Below the pieces are notes generated by a model, which was not told where the DNA came from, searched no databases, and saw nothing but the letters and a program-made list of their open reading frames with translations. The translations under genes and the position numbers were made by a program. A DNA stretch of 64,000 nucleotides. It comes from Malus domestica (Eukaryota; Streptophyta; Magnoliopsida; Rosales; Rosaceae). The stretch covers positions 15,855,001-15,919,000 of the forward strand of contig NC_091669.1 in NCBI RefSeq assembly GCF_042453785.1, in the 5' to 3' direction. Shown piece by piece: positions 1 through 9,997 of the stretch (positions are counted from its first letter, which is position 1; each line of letters starts with the position of its first letter).

Positions 1-244
1 AAAAATTCAGAACAAACTAACGGTTGAATATTTCCAGATCTTCGAAACACCGCAGCAGCTTCGAAGCTTGCAGAAATCTGACCGTCATGTTTGGAGCTTC
101 AACACTCTAACTTCCGTCGCTCAAATAGAAAAATTTCCTTCGTGAAAGTTGTTCATCTGCTCAAGAACTATAAGATGTCCAAAATTCAGCTCCACTGGAA
201 TTAGCTTCGCACTATCTTGATGAAGAGTGTGTGAAGCTTTTATG

Positions 245-430
245 TGTTTTGGTGTTGAAATTTGGTATTGTAGGTGAAGTTTTGGTGTTGAAGCTTTGTG
301 TTTGAAGCTTTATAGGTGAAGCTTGATAGGTGAAGCTTTGTGTTTGAAGCTTTATAGGTGAAGCTTTGGTGTTGAAGCTTTATAGGTGAAGCTTTATAGG
401 TGAAGCTTTAGGGTTGAAGCTTTATAGGTG
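245..430. repeat. Short tandem repeat of GAAGCTTTATAGGT type
   Basis: About ten imperfect copies of a 15-18 bp unit made from GAAGCTTTATAGGT and GAAGCTTTGTGTTT variants lie head to tail. AAGCTT (HindIII) sites recur in almost every unit. It lies in the 3' untranslated region of the Tat element and abuts the 95-bp array, which also contains AAGCTT. The longer unit may have grown from this simpler one; that is inference. Confidence 0.8.
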
Positions 431-1290
431 AAGCTTTTGTTGGCACCATAAATTGATTGTGCTTCGCACTATCTTGATGAACATAGTGCGAAGCTTTGGA
501 GATTGATACTTGTCCTCCATTGATGAAGCTTTTGTTGGCACCATAAATTGATTGTGCTTCGCACTATCTTGATGAACATAGTGCGAAGCTTTGGAGATTG
601 ATACTTGTCCTCCATTGATGAAGCTTTTGTTGGCACCATAAATTGATTGTGCGTCGCACTATCTTGATGAACATAGTGCGAAGCTTTGGAGATTGATACT
701 TGTCCTCCATAGGTGAAGCTTTTGTTGGCACCATAAATTGATTGTGCTTCGCACTATCTTGATGAACATAGTGCGAAGCTTTGGAGATTGATACTTGTCC
801 TCCATTGATGAAGCTTTTGTTGGCACCATAAATTGATTGTGCTTCGCACTATCTTGATGAACATAGTGCGAAGCTTGTGAGATTGATATTTGTCCTCCAT
901 TGATGAAGCTTTTGTTGGCACCATAAATTGATTATGCTTCGCACTATCTTGATGAACATAGTGCGAAGCCTTTGAGATTGATATATGTCCTCCATTGATG
1001 AAGCTTTTGTTGGCACCATAAATTGATTTTGCTTCACACTATCTTGATGAACATAGTGCGAAGCCTTTGAGATTGATATTTGTCCTCCATTGATGAAGCT
1101 TTTGTTGGCACCATAAATTGATTGTGCGTCGCACTATCTTGATGAACATAGTGCGAAGCCTTTGAGATTGATATTTGTCCTCCATTGATGAAGCTTTTGT
1201 TGGCACCATAAATTGATTTTGCTTCACACTATCTTGATGAAGATAGTGCAAAGCTTTTGAGGATTGTAGTTGTGTTCCATTGATGAAGCT
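431..1290. repeat. 95-bp tandem array, nine units, each with an inverted repeat
   Basis: The anchor TGGCACCATA occurs at 441, 536, 631, 726, 821, 916, 1011, 1106 and 1201, so the period is exactly 95 bp throughout. Each unit contains GCTTCGCACTAT, a 10-base spacer and ATAGTGCGAAGC, which is a perfect 12-bp stem in most units (first copy 461-494). Units at 651 and 1126 have one stem mismatch and the last unit (1221) is more diverged. Related single hairpins lie outside the array near 204-237 and 1471-1513. The array is in the non-coding 3' part of the Tat element, downstream of integrase. Confidence 0.95.
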
Positions 1291-1775
1291 TTGTTGAATT
1301 TCCCAATTTCCAATTTCCTTTTTTTTTTTTTTTTTTTTTTTTTGGGAAAACTAGAAATTTGAAAATGTGGGAGAGACAACGTATACAAATTTTGCTTCCA
1401 TACTGTTAAGCGAGAGATTGTGATGCAAGCCACATCTTGTAGTAGTCGAAGGTTTGGATGAACCATATAAATTGAATTTGCTTCGAACAGTCTTGATCAA
1501 GAGCGTTTGAAGCTTTCTATGAGTTGTAGTGTTTGCATTGTTACAGAGGAGAAATGTCTGAAGCAGATGCAAGAGGGCTGAAGAGCTTGATCTTCGTATA
1601 CCATGCATTGAAGCCATTGTTGGCTTGCAATAAGACTTTGTTGGTGACTATAGCTCTTGTTAGGCATAAGTGCTCCCCTAGTTGAGTTGTAAAGCTTGAT
1701 GGTTTTTTATTATTTGTGAATGCTAGGAGTTCACATGTACAAGTTGTACCACTCGTCTTCTGGTTAGTGGAATGA
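1291..1775. other. Non-coding 3' region of the Tat element
   Basis: There is no credible gene here. It holds a poly-T run (about 1319-1343) and one more diverged copy of the GCTTCG...GAAGC inverted repeat near 1471-1513. Short open frames on the minus strand are by-products of repeat sequence and the homopolymer. Confidence 0.6.
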
Positions 1776-2075
1776 ATGGTGGGTTGCTTTCATCACTTGG
1801 TTGGTGGTACGAATGTGAATTCCTTAATCACATTTCATCACCTGGTTGGTGACATGAAGGAGAGTCCGCGTTGTACATTTCATCACCTGGTTGGTGGCAT
1901 GAAGGAAAGTACGCGTTGTACATTTCATCACCTGGTTGGTGGCATGAAGATGGGTTCCTTCTTCACCTGATTGGTGATAAGGGTGGCAAGTTTCCAAAAA
2001 ATATTAGAGTACGGGTTGTACATTTCATCACCTAGTTGGTGGTACGAATGTGAGTTCCTTCATCACCTAGTTGGT
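1776..2075. repeat. 45-bp tandem repeat (CATTTCATCACCTGGTTGGTG unit, shortened)
   Basis: The core TTTCATCACCTGGTTGGTG begins at about 1833, 1878 and 1923 (45-bp spacing). Diverged copies follow near 2023 and 2064, and partial copies near 1790 and 1960. The array lies in the 3' untranslated region of the Tat element and shares no sequence with the 95-bp array. An open frame at 1776-1970 only reads through the repeat and is not a gene. Confidence 0.85.
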
Positions 2076-2160
2076 GAGAATAAGGGCAAGGTGTCGAGGC
2101 ACATTGTGGCAAATGTCGAATGACACAAAGTGTGTTGAACCCTTTCGAAGCACAGTTGGC

Positions 2161-2325
2161 TTATGTATGGATGTGTTGGAATGTATAATGTTTATGCATG
2201 AATGTGTTGGAATGTATGATGTTTATGTATGAATGTATTGGAATGTATGATGTTTATGTATGAATGTGTTGGAATGTATGATGTTTATGTATGAATGTGT
2301 TGGAATGTATGATGTAGATCCTTTG
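2161..2325. repeat. 31-bp tandem repeat, five units
   Basis: ATGTGTTGGAATGTA (ATGTATTGG in the third unit) begins at 2171, 2202, 2233, 2264 and 2295, giving an exact 31-bp period. Units differ at few positions, so the array is recent or homogenised. It is the fourth distinct tandem array in the same 3' region. Confidence 0.9.
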
Positions 2326-2531
2326 TATAGTCTTGTTGACACATACTTAGATTTTGTTTTGTATTGGAAACATTTGCGTTGAAGCTTCAACACTTGAGTG
2401 TTTCATTGCTCAGAATGTAAAAGAGTTTAGGGCCGAGTTGGCTAAATCACCTCTTTATTGAATTCATACCAAATGGTCTTTGTTACATAGGATGCCGAAC
2501 GGCTGTAGCTTAACACTTGTACAATGTGAGT

Positions 2532-4025
2532 CTATTTGTAATAGTACTTCAAGTGGTCAGCATTCCATGGATGGCCACGGGTCTTGCCGTCGGAGTTTCT
2601 GAGCTTGTAGGAGCCAGGGCGGCTGATGCCAATGACCTCGAACGGTCCGTCCCAGTTAGGACTGAGTGTTCCTTCACTCGGGACCCTATCACATAGTAAT
2701 CTTTTCTTCAGTACCCAGTCTCCCACTTTGAAAGAGCGAGGTTTGACCCTTGAGTCGTAGTAGTTGGAGATGCGCTGCTTGTAGGCGACATTCCTCAGGT
2801 GAGCCTGATTTCTGTGTTCCTCGACTAGATCCAGGTTGAGGGTGAGTTGCTTGTCGTTCTCACTCTGTATGTAGTTCTGGATTCGGTATGTTGCTTGCTC
2901 AAGCTCAACTGGGACAACTGCTTCTGTACCAAAAGCAAGTGAGAATAGAGTTTCTCCTGTGGAAGTCCGATATGAAGTGCGGTATGACCAAAGGACTTGG
3001 GGTACGAATTCTGGCCAACAACCTTTAGCTTTGTCCAAGCTAGTTTTCAGAGTGCGCTTGATTATTTTATTAACGGCCTCGACTTGTCCGTTAGACTGGG
3101 GATGGGCTGGAGAGGCAAAACATAAGTTGATGTTGAACTTAGAGCAGAACATCTTGAACTTCTTGTTGTCGAACTGCCGCCCATTGTCCGTGACTATCGC
3201 ATTGGGAATGCCGAATCTGCAGAGGATGTTCTTCCATACGAAGTCTTCTATTTTTCCCTCAGTAATGGTTGCCAAGGGTTCTACTTCAGCCCACTTTGTG
3301 AAGTAGTCAACTGCAACGATTGCATAGTGGACCTTGCCTTTCCCTGCAGGCATTGGGCCGATCAAATCAAGTCCCCATTGGGCGAAGGGCCAAGGGCTGA
3401 TCATAGGAGTGAGCGGCTCGGGAGGGGAGTGAGGGATAGTTGCGTAGCGTTGACACTTATCACATGAGCGAGATATTCTGATGACATCTTGGTGGAGTGT
3501 TGGCCAATAGTATCCTTGGCGAAAAGTCTTGTGTGCTAAGGATCGAGACCCAGCATGATCTCCGCAGATTCCTTCATGTATTTCCCGAAGGACAATTTCC
3601 GCCTCCGCAGGTGTAAGGCATCTTAGGTATGGCAGGGTGAAACCGCGCTTGTAGAGTTGGTCATTAATGATCAGGTAGCGGGCAGACTTGTATCGAATCT
3701 GTTTAGCTTGGACTTTGTCAATTGGAAGGGTGTCATGAGCAAGGAATTTATAAATTGGGGTGATCCAACTATCTTCTTGTTGTAAATTGCACACCTCCGC
3801 GACCATGGTGCTTGGTTCTGCCAACAATTCGACATGAATTTTTCTCCCAATCTTGTCTTCCACTGCCGAGGCGAGGCGAGCCAAAGCGTCTGCATGACTG
3901 TTTGCCGCTCGAGGAACTTGGGTGATCTGGTAGTGGAAGTGCTTGAGCAAAAGTCGCGTTTGCGCAAGATATGCTGCCATGGAGCTATCCTTAGCATCAA
4001 AGTTGTTTGTGACTTGGTTGACCAC
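2532..4025 (-). pseudogene. Tat pol, 3' part: end of second RNase H plus integrase
   Basis: The frame first completes the second RNase H (VPRAANSHADALARLAS near residue 40). It then encodes integrase, with a zinc-binding H-H-C-C region (HEGICGDHAG, then CDKCQRYA), a catalytic core (GLDLIGPMPAGKGKVHYA, IVTDNGRQFDN, SPAHPQSNGQVEAVN) and the Tat-type C-terminal block ending in PWNADHLKYYYK. The protein would be about 500 residues from this frame. Integrase joins the cDNA to host DNA. The frame is separated from the rest of pol by a one-base deletion type frameshift near 4040, inside the second RNase H, so this is a broken polyprotein. Confidence 0.92.
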
Positions 4026-6889
4026 TAATTGGGAGTCACTGAAGATATTCGTTTAACCCCAAGGTGTTTGGCCAAACGTAAGCCTGCTAGAAGGGCTTCG
4101 TATTCGGCCTCGTTGTTCGATGCCTTGAATTTGAAACGAAGAGCGTATTCCATCGCCACTTTGTCGGGGGTAGTGAGGACTAATCCTGCTCCGCAGCCCT
4201 GTTGGTTGGATGAGCCATCAACATACAGACTCCATGCTGGGGTCGTTGATTCTACTTTCTGAGCTTCCGATGGTAATGAAGCTACTGCTTCAGGTGTAGA
4301 AGCAATGTCAACAGGATATGTGAAGTCGGCGATGAAATCTGCTACTGCTTGACCTTTTTCGGCTGGTTTTGGTTGGTAGGAGATGTCAAACTCACCCAAT
4401 GCTATCGCCCATTTAATCATTCGTCCAGACGTGTCAGGACTCTGGAGTATCTGTCGAAGAGGGTGATTGGTAAGCACGATGATGGCGTGTGCTTGGAAAT
4501 AAGGGCGAAGTTTCCGAGCAGACATGACCAATGCTAGAGCTAATTTCTCAATGTTGGAGTATCGTGTCTCCGCATCTTGTAGGGCCTTGCTAGCGTAGTA
4601 GACGGGCCTTTCGACCCCACTGTCATTTCGAATAAGAACAGAACTAACTGCTGAAGCCGAAACCGATAGATAGATAATGAGAGTGTCACCAACTTCTGGT
4701 TTGGAGAGCAGAGGGGCTTTACTCATGTACTCTTTGAGGTTCCTGAATGCCTTGGCACATTCCTCCGTCCATGTAATGTACTTCTTATTTCCCTTGAGTG
4801 CTTTGAAGAAAGGAGCACATCTGTCTGTGGCCTTAAAGATGAATCTGGTTAAGGCTACCACCTTGCCAGTAAGGCTTTGGATGTCTTTTGAAGTTACTGG
4901 CTCTTTCATGTCGAGGATTGCCTTGATCTTTTCGGGGTTAGCTTCAATGCCTCGTTGGCTAATCATGAAGCCTAAGAATTTTCCAGAGCCCACGCCGAAG
5001 GCACATTTGTTGGGGTTCAACCTCATTCGATACCTCTTTAGAATGGTGAAAGTTTCAGATAGGTTGGTGATGTGTTGGTCAGCATGTTTGCTCTTGACTA
5101 ACATATCATCAACATAAACTTCCATGCTCTTCCCAATCTGTTCGGCGAACATTGAATTGACCAGTCTCTGATAAGTTGCTCCTGCATTCTTTAGGCCGAA
5201 AGGCATGACTTTATAGCAATATAGTCCCCTGTCAGTAGTGAAGGCCGTGTGTTCTTGGTCTGAGGGGTTCATGAGGATTTGGTTGTATCCTGAATAAGCG
5301 TCCATGAAGCTCAAGAGTTCACACCCTGCCGTAGAGTCTATAAGTCTATCAATGAGAGGAAGGGGGAAACTATCCTTCGGGCATCCTTTGTTTAGGTCGG
5401 TGTAGTCGACACACATTCTCCACAAGACCTTTTGAAGCAGGAGACTTTCCTTGGTCGGATTTTTCTTAACAAGGACAACATTTGCTACCCATGTTGGGTA
5501 ATTGACTTCACGGACGAAGCCTATGTCCTTGAGTTTTTCAACTTCTGCTTTCATCGCCTCGTATCGTTCAACATCATAAGATCTTCGCTTCTGTTTTACT
5601 GGTTTGGTCTTGGGATCAATACTCAAGTGGTGACAGATGATATCGGGAGAGATGTCCGGCATATCTTTATATGACCAAGCGAAGACCTCGGCGTTCTCTT
5701 GCAAAAAGGAGATCAGCGACAACCGAATGGGTGGTGACAAAATGGTGCCAATATTCACCATGCGGTCTGGATGGTCTCTGGAGATAGAGACCTTCTCTAA
5801 CTCTTCAGCGGGTTGTGCTTGCTGGGTGAATGAGTCATCTCGAGGGTCGTCGGGTTGACTGTTGCCATCCTGAAGACCCGAGTTGGATTCATCTAGACTG
5901 GTCTTTACAACTTGGTTATGTATAAAGAGAGTCTCCTTGGGGACATGCAGGTGTTGTTGTTTGACTGAAGTGTTGTAACATGATCGAGCACTAAGTTGAT
6001 CTCCCCTGATGTACCCATTGCCGAAAGGGGTTGGAAACTTCATCAACAACATATGTGTGGATACCATGGCCTTGAGATCATTGATGCCTGTGCGCCCAAA
6101 GATGACATTGTATGCCGTCGGGCAGTTGACCACTAGGAAATTAGTGGTAATAGTAGCTGTGTAGGGGCCTGTACCAATGGTGAAGGGTAAGTGTATACTC
6201 CCTAAAGGTTGCACGATATCACCAGAGAAGCTTATCAGAGGAGAAATCGAGCGATCGAGTAAGTGTTCAGCTACATTAAGTGCCTTGAAAGCTTCAGCAA
6301 ACATGATATTGACTGAAGCACCTGTGTCTATCAGGATTCGTTTCACATCAAAATTTGCTATGTGAGCTTCCACGATCAACGGGTCATTGTGAGGGTAGAT
6401 GATACATCTTTCTTCCTCAGGGTAGAAACATATTGGATCCCAATTAGGCTTTTGATACTTGCCTCCTCTGATGTCTTCCACGTGAAACACTTGATGGCCA
6501 GGTCTCAAAGTTCGTTCACTGCTTTTCATGGCCCTATTGGAAGATTCAGACATGGGTGTGCCGCCGCTTATGGAATATATCACATTAACCTGGCGTTGGT
6601 TACGGTTATCCCTTGGAGGGTGAAGGAGGAACTGATCAATTTTTCCTTCACGTGCCAAAGCTTCAATATGGTCACGGAGGATAATGCACTTCTCACTATC
6701 ATGGCCATTATACTCGTGGTAGCAGCAAAACATGCCCGTATTCTTCGTGGACTTGTAATCTGGCTGTCTTGGCTTTGGCTTTGGTATCAGGTGAGCTATA
6801 CTGGGGTAGATGGCAGCACATGTAGCATTCAAAGAGGTGTATGTCTCATACCTCGGGGTAGGGCCTGTCTTGACACGTGATTGGCCCAC
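4025..6889 (-). pseudogene. Tat gag-pol middle: zinc knuckle, protease, RT, RNase H, start of second RNase H
   Basis: In order the 954-residue frame shows a CCHC-like knuckle (CCYHEYNGHDSEKC, about residue 55), an aspartic protease with active site LIDTGASVNI (about 185), a reverse transcriptase with polymerase motif YVDDMLVKS (about 600), and a gypsy RNase H. It ends with the start of a second RNase H (LYVDGSSNQQGCGAG, NNEAEYEALLAGL). Two RNase H domains in tandem mark the Tat lineage. The frame stops at 4025 through a frameshift in that domain, and its continuation is the neighbouring integrase frame. Its 5' end joins gag through another frameshift near 7090. The ATG at 6889 is only the first internal Met, not a true start. 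Confidence 0.92.
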
Positions 6890-7089
6890 TGCATTGACTG
6901 CCTGGGGGCGGGCATTATTGTGACGATATCCTGAGTTATCGCTATAGTGCCCCTTATTCTTTTTATTAAAATGAGATTGGTGAGGATGGAAGTCTTTCCT
7001 GTTGCCCTGAGATTGATATGTTTGCTGACTTGGCGAAGCATTAAATGAGGCAGGGGGTGTGCTGCTACCATTTGGAAGGTTGAGGTCTT

Positions 7090-8535
7090 TTCATTCGGTT
7101 GGATTTGGCCTCCACTCCCTACTTGCTGATAAGGGGTGACTGTAGGGGGTTTCCCTTGATATGTCCTTGCCTCGGTGGAGGCATGGTTGTAAGCTTGTGT
7201 CATCACCTCAGAGTAAGTCTTCTAAGTGTTGGCATTGATCATGTACTTGAAGAAACAGTCACGTAAGCCTGTCGTGAAAGCCTTGAGGGCGGTCTTGTCA
7301 TCTGCCTCAGCGCAGCGAGAATACTCATGGCTGAAGCGGCCAGCGTACTTTCGTAATGACTCGTCCGGCTTCTGATGAATAGTGTACAAGTCATCTGCGA
7401 AATGCAAGCGATCGGTCTGGAAGATGTGTTGAGAGACAAACAGCTTTCTCAACTCTTCAAATGAGTCTACTGTCTCAGGTGGAAGACGGCAATACCAGTT
7501 TAAAGCTCCGCCAGAGAGGGTAGAGGGGAAGAGAAGGCACCGTTCTTCGTCGGTGTGTCCCCGGTATACCATGGTGGACTCAAAGAGGTTAAGGTGTTCA
7601 ATCGGGTCTTCCCTTCCAGTATAGAGCTGTAAATCAAGCTTCTGCTTTGTCTTCGCTTGGAGGGGAGTGTTGAGGATCCTTCTTGTGAGAGGGCCAGGCC
7701 TGGGTTGGTTCCAGTCAGGTATCTCGGCTTGACGTTCAGCCTTCAACTTGTTTACTTCCTCAAGGAGCTGCAGGACAAGGGGGTCCTGAGCGGAGTCGTG
7801 CACCACCGAAGTTTTCTTCTTTAAGTCCCCATCGCCTCTTGGAAGTAGGAAAGTTTGATCAAGATAGCGTGATTTTTCTCTGGACTCGCCATACTGACTT
7901 CTAGAGTGAGTTTGTCGGAATGTTTCCGAGTCCCCAGTACCTTCATATTCTTCTGGGACTTGTTGCCCCTTCTCTAGATTGGCGGCTGGCCTGGGTCGTG
8001 GAAGAGGACCGAGTCTTTCAGAAACCCTTGGGTCATTGATCTTCGAGCTTATGTGGATGGGATTCTCTCGACGTTGCTTTAGGAAGTCTCGACAATCGCG
8101 ATAGACAGCTTTTGATCCTTCCACACCCTCTGTGAGGAGGTGTTTTCCTCTACTTCTCCTGTTTCGGGTTGAAGCAGCCGGGTTGAGAGAAGTCTCATGT
8201 TGATTATCACATTGATGTGTAGCTCAATCCCTATCAGGGATGTCCGTGTTGGATATCGGCGACCCTCCGTGTTGGGGGGCATTCAGTTGATTGTTGACCT
8301 CGACAGGGGCGACGAGCTTGTGTGTTTGAGCCTGCCTAGCCTCGTGAAGCATCTCGAAAAGTTTTTCATATTGTTCCTGGAGGACTTCATTCTTTATCGC
8401 TATCTTGTTGTTCTGAACCTCTAGCTCATCGACTTTAGCTTGAAGAGTAACTCTATTTCCTTCCTGCTTTCGTTGCTTCATACTAGGTCCAGCAGGGGTG
8501 TCATTCTGTGTGCTGTGGCTTCTTTCGCTCCCCAT
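7090..8535 (-). pseudogene. Tat gag, broken by two in-frame stop codons
   Basis: One reading frame runs from a likely start at 8535 (MGSERSHSTQN) to about 7090. It encodes a basic N-terminal region with a short coiled coil (LQAKVDELEVQNNK), then a retrotransposon gag core (DPIEHLNLFES, LSGGALNWYCRLPP, FEELRKLFVSQH). It is interrupted by TGA at 8224-8226 and TAG at 7222-7224, both in frame with the flanking gag sequence. A frameshift around 7085-7105 then moves reading into the pol frame. Gag would form the virus-like particle. An upstream Met at 8676 lies inside the LTR and is not chosen. Confidence 0.85.
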
Positions 8536-8620
8536 GTTGGAGAGAGATGTTTGGCCAAAAGAAAGTGTACGAGCGGTGGAAACCAGCTTAACAAAGCTGA
8601 AGAGAGTGGGAGTAAGTGTC

Positions 8621-8640
8621 TTTCCCACAGACGGCGCCAA
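8621..8640 (-). other. Primer binding site of the Tat element
   Basis: On the minus strand TTGGCGCCGTCTGTGGGAAA lies directly inside the LTR end (...CATCAACA). TGGCGCC-type sites next to the 5' LTR are usual in this lineage and pair with a host tRNA 3' end. I do not assign the tRNA. Confidence 0.85.
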
Positions 8641-8933
8641 ATGTTGATGCACAAAACCGGATGGTCTTTGGTACAACAGAAAGTGTCAGGTTTTGTGACC
8701 TTCGCTTGGTTGCTTCGGTCACTAGTGAGGATAAGTACGTAAATGAATAGAGACAGAGAAGCAAACACAGGATGTACGTGGTTCACCCAGATTGGCTACG
8801 TCCACGGAGTAGAGGAGTTCTCATTAATTGTGAAGGGTTTACACAAATACATAGGTTCAAGCTCTGGTTTAGTGAGTTCTAGTGAATAGTTTAGTACAAA
8901 ATGACATTAGAGATTATTGTGGGAGAATGATCC

Positions 8934-8945
8934 CTATTTATAGAG
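8934..8945 (-). promoter_or_regulatory. TATA box of the Tat LTR promoter
   Basis: The minus strand reads TCTATAAATAGG, a canonical plant TATA box. It lies about 25 bp downstream of the last G-box repeat and 290 bp before the LTR end, which fits a U3/R boundary near 8910. Confidence 0.8.
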
Positions 8946-8971
8946 GAGAGTTTCTAGTTTTGTTCTAACAT

Positions 8972-9066
8972 CGACACGTGTCGTGTTGTGATTGGCTTCT
9001 GATGTTGACACGTGTCGAGCTGTGATTGGCTTCTGATGTCGACACGTGTCGCATTGTGATTGGCCT
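8972..9066 (-). promoter_or_regulatory. Three 34-bp repeats with G-box/ABRE and CCAAT box in LTR U3
   Basis: GACACGTGTCG occurs at 8973, 9007 and 9041, a 34-bp spacing. Each copy is followed by TGTGATTGGC, which is GCCAATCACA, a CCAAT box, on the transcribed strand. Two copies extend to the 12-bp palindrome CGACACGTGTCG. ACACGTGTC is the classic binding core of plant bZIP (ABF/AREB) and bHLH factors. The position just upstream of the TATA box suggests an enhancer of the LTR; activity is inferred. Confidence 0.8.
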
Positions 9067-9157
9067 CCTGGTTGAAGGGAAGCTCTTCTAGGTCCTTGAC
9101 GGTATAACGTTGACCGGTGCTCAGTAGTTTCGGGATTGGTCAAGTATGGTACAAACA

Positions 9158-9340
9158 ACCATAAATCATTTGAACTTTTATTTAAAATTAAACACAAACA
9201 GTACTTAACGAAAAATGATATGAAGATGTGCAATGAACAGACATGATGTGAGGATCCGGATCCTCACAAAGAGTATCCATGAGAGGATCTTCATCCAAAA
9301 AAGACGTAATTAAATCTTCATTACTCGATCTATGCGCCAC
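9158..9340. mobile_element. MITE remnant interrupted by the Tat element
   Basis: The stretch with ATTTTATTTAAAATTAAA-like sequence, GATGTGCAATGAACAGACAT and GGATCCTCACAAAGAG resembles the right half of the foldback element at 20834-21050 (CGATGTACAATAAACGGACAT, AATCCTCACAAAGAG). It starts right at the LTR edge, so the retrotransposon probably landed in a copy of this MITE. Confidence 0.55.
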
Positions 9341-9997
9341 GTAGACTTGATAATTTTTAAGGTCAAAAATACCCAATTATATGCAAGTTTTTGTCAAAAT
9401 TAAGAATCAATATTCGTATCTATTAGATGAGGTTGACAAAACCACACAAATTGTATGGGAAACAGCGAATTAATTGAGAAAAAAAAAGTACAAAAATTGG
9501 TATCAAATCCTCCTTGAATCCCCATTAAAATTCTGACAATTACATGAAATCCAAATTCCAATACTCACGCACACCCTGATCTGATGAACAATGCACTCCC
9601 CTTAGTCCCCTACTATGTATTAATTAAGAAAATTAAATAAAAGAATTTTTCTAACCACCAACCATTAAAAATAAATAAATAAATCCTATACACCTCTGTA
9701 TAACTCCCCACTGTATATGTCAGAAAAAAACTCATAAACAAATAAAATCAACATTTCTATCTCCACAATCCTCAACCACAAGGTCTTCGGCCAATCTCAC
9801 GCTGTTTTGTATTTTAACTTTCTCACACGTTCATACGTATCGTCTATAGGTAATTGGTTTATGTTACTGCTGCACCACAGTATACTTAACCAATCCCAAC
9901 TTGTATGTATTTTAACTTTTCCCCATAACTATAGATAATTAGTTTAGGTTATCGGTATACCGCATCACCATGACATCCCAATTGCATGCAATCAGTT
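9341..9997. other. Intergenic, including likely 3' UTR of the DUF761 gene
   Basis: AT-rich sequence without a credible open frame. The part next to 9998 is downstream of the stop codon of the minus-strand gene, so some of it should be its 3' UTR and polyadenylation region. I see no repeat element. Confidence 0.5.

Larger units (their letters stand above)
1..9157 (-). mobile_element. Tat/Ogre-type Ty3-gypsy LTR retrotransposon, 3' end truncated by window
   Basis: The order on the minus strand is 5' LTR (8642-9157), primer binding site (8621-8640), gag, protease, RT, RNase H, a second RNase H, integrase, then a 2.5-kb non-coding 3' region. The second RNase H between the first RNase H and integrase, and a long 3' untranslated region rich in tandem repeats, are known hallmarks of the Tat/Ogre lineage. 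The 3' LTR is not present: no copy of the LTR terminal sequence or of its G-box repeats occurs in 1-2531, so it must lie to the left. Coding is broken by two in-frame stops (8224-8226, 7222-7224) and frameshifts near 7090 and 4040, so the copy is not autonomous. Confidence 0.9.
8642..9157 (-). repeat. 5' LTR of the Tat element
   Basis: On the plus strand the LTR runs from TGTTGATGCAC to GGTACAAACA, with TGTT/AACA inverted ends, about 516 bp. The inner boundary is fixed by the adjacent primer binding site. The outer boundary is inferred from the TG..CA rule and is less certain. It contains a TATA box (8934-8945) and a three-fold G-box repeat (8972-9066). The outer flank begins ACCAT; the matching target duplication would lie left of the window. 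Confidence 0.8.

Noticed and set aside
431..1290. CRISPR-like array
   Set aside because: The whole 95-bp unit is repeated, with no unique spacers, and it lies in a plant retrotransposon; it is a tandem satellite.
849..1617. Small minus-strand open frames in the tandem array
   Set aside because: They read through repeated units and a homopolymer and share no protein family; the repeat period explains them.
1..2531. 3' LTR of the Tat element within the window
   Set aside because: Neither the LTR ends, the TATA region nor the G-box repeats of the 5' LTR recur here.
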